From NCBI GenBank assembly GCA_029884515.1, contig JAOUHR010000099.1, forward strand, positions 1 through 6,955: a DNA stretch of 6,955 nt. Direction: 5' to 3'. Shown piece by piece: positions 6,764-6,955 of this stretch (positions within the stretch are counted from its first letter, which is position 1; the number at the start of each line of letters is the position of its first letter). A model generated the notes under the pieces. The model saw nothing but the letters and a program-made list of their open reading frames with translations, did not search any database and had not been told where the DNA came from. The translations under genes were made by a program, and so were the position numbers. The stretch is from Gemmatimonadota bacterium. Lineage in GTDB: Bacteria > Gemmatimonadota > Gemmatimonadetes > Gemmatimonadales > Gemmatimonadaceae.

Positions 6764-6955
6764 CTACCGGCGCGCCAGCTTGTCGAGGAAGAGCCTGCGC
6801 GCCTTCGCCACCTTGGGCGCCACCACCACCGCGCAATACGGATTCTGCGGGTTCCGCGCGAAATAGTCGTCGTGCACGCGCTCGGCCGGCCAGAACCTCT
6901 CGAGCGGCACGATCTCCGTCACGATCGGGGCCTCCCAGTGCGCCTGCGCGGCCGC
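6764..6955 (-). CDS. msrA: Peptide methionine sulfoxide reductase MsrA, C-terminal part (5' end outside window)
   Basis: MsrA reduces the S-epimer of methionine sulfoxide, free or in proteins, back to methionine, normally using thioredoxin. Only the last 63 residues are here, ending in TAG at 6766-6764. They contain the recognisable MsrA C-terminal blocks APIVTEIVPLERFWPAE, then HDDYFARNPQNPYC, then VVVAPKVAKARRLF. The N-terminal GCFW motif with the catalytic cysteine lies beyond position 6955 and cannot be checked. The cysteine in NPYC (residue 41 of the fragment) is at the place where this MsrA type often has a cysteine; whether it is the resolving one cannot be decided here. Where many relatives have E-x-Y-H-Q, this protein reads E-R-V-H-D, a variation at a usually conserved tyrosine. 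No signal peptide can be assessed. The family call is firm. A fusion with MsrB at the C-terminus is excluded, but one at the N-terminus is not. Confidence 0.94.
   Translation of the reverse strand, partial: AAAQAHWEAPIVTEIVPLERFWPAERVHDDYFARNPQNPYCAVVVAPKVAKARRLFLDKLARR

Noticed and set aside
5868..6836. Longer 322-residue version of the plug-like protein
   Set aside because: The extra 66 residues are low-complexity, would overlap the msrA coding end out of frame, and would bury the signal peptide. The ATG at 6638 has a good ribosome binding site.
6948..6955. NotI site (GCGGCCGC) exactly at the window end, suggesting a cloning boundary
   Set aside because: The bases translate in frame as Ala residues consistent with the MsrA region before the conserved APIVTEI block, so they look like natural sequence.

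Overview
The window is very GC-rich, with strong G/C preference at third codon positions, and appears to come from one bacterial chromosome. All four supported genes lie on the minus strand and read from right to left. Three features together suggest Gemmatimonadota or a related soil or wastewater lineage. These are an exported protein with a carboxypeptidase-regulatory-like domain joined to a short TonB-plug-like domain and no barrel, a fused membrane/spermidine-synthase-like protein, and a plant-chloroplast-type glutamyl endopeptidase. This assignment is inference; no rRNA or other taxonomic marker is present.

Layout in transcription order: (1) 6955-6764, the last 63 codons of a peptide methionine sulfoxide reductase A gene, cut by the window edge. 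(2) A 125-nt gap holding a short GC hairpin right after the msrA stop, a weak -10-like element and a clear ribosome binding site. (3) 6638-5868, a 256-residue secreted protein with a signal peptide, a carboxypeptidase-regulatory-like beta domain and a TonB-plug-like domain. (4) A 133-nt gap with two inverted repeats and a TANNNT box 8 nt before a GTG start that has no Shine-Dalgarno sequence. (5) 5734-2561, a 1057-residue fused protein: two homologous membrane modules, a spermidine-synthase-fold domain with altered active-site motifs, and a long helical C-terminal extension. (6) A 35-nt gap, then 2525-75, an 816-residue secreted S9 peptidase of the glutamyl endopeptidase type with an intact Ser-Asp-His triad. 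(7) 74-1, a short untranslated tail.

The fused membrane protein and the peptidase are very probably co-transcribed. The msrA and plug-like genes are further apart and may be separate units. MsrA repairs oxidised methionine, the plug-like protein and the peptidase carry export signals, and the fused protein is an inner-membrane enzyme-like protein, so envelope function is a loose common theme. I saw no mobile element, CRISPR array, tRNA, rRNA or phage feature. This is mostly ordinary chromosome. The points most worth a second look are the altered synthase active site, the helical extension, the possible leaderless start and the barrel-less plug protein.
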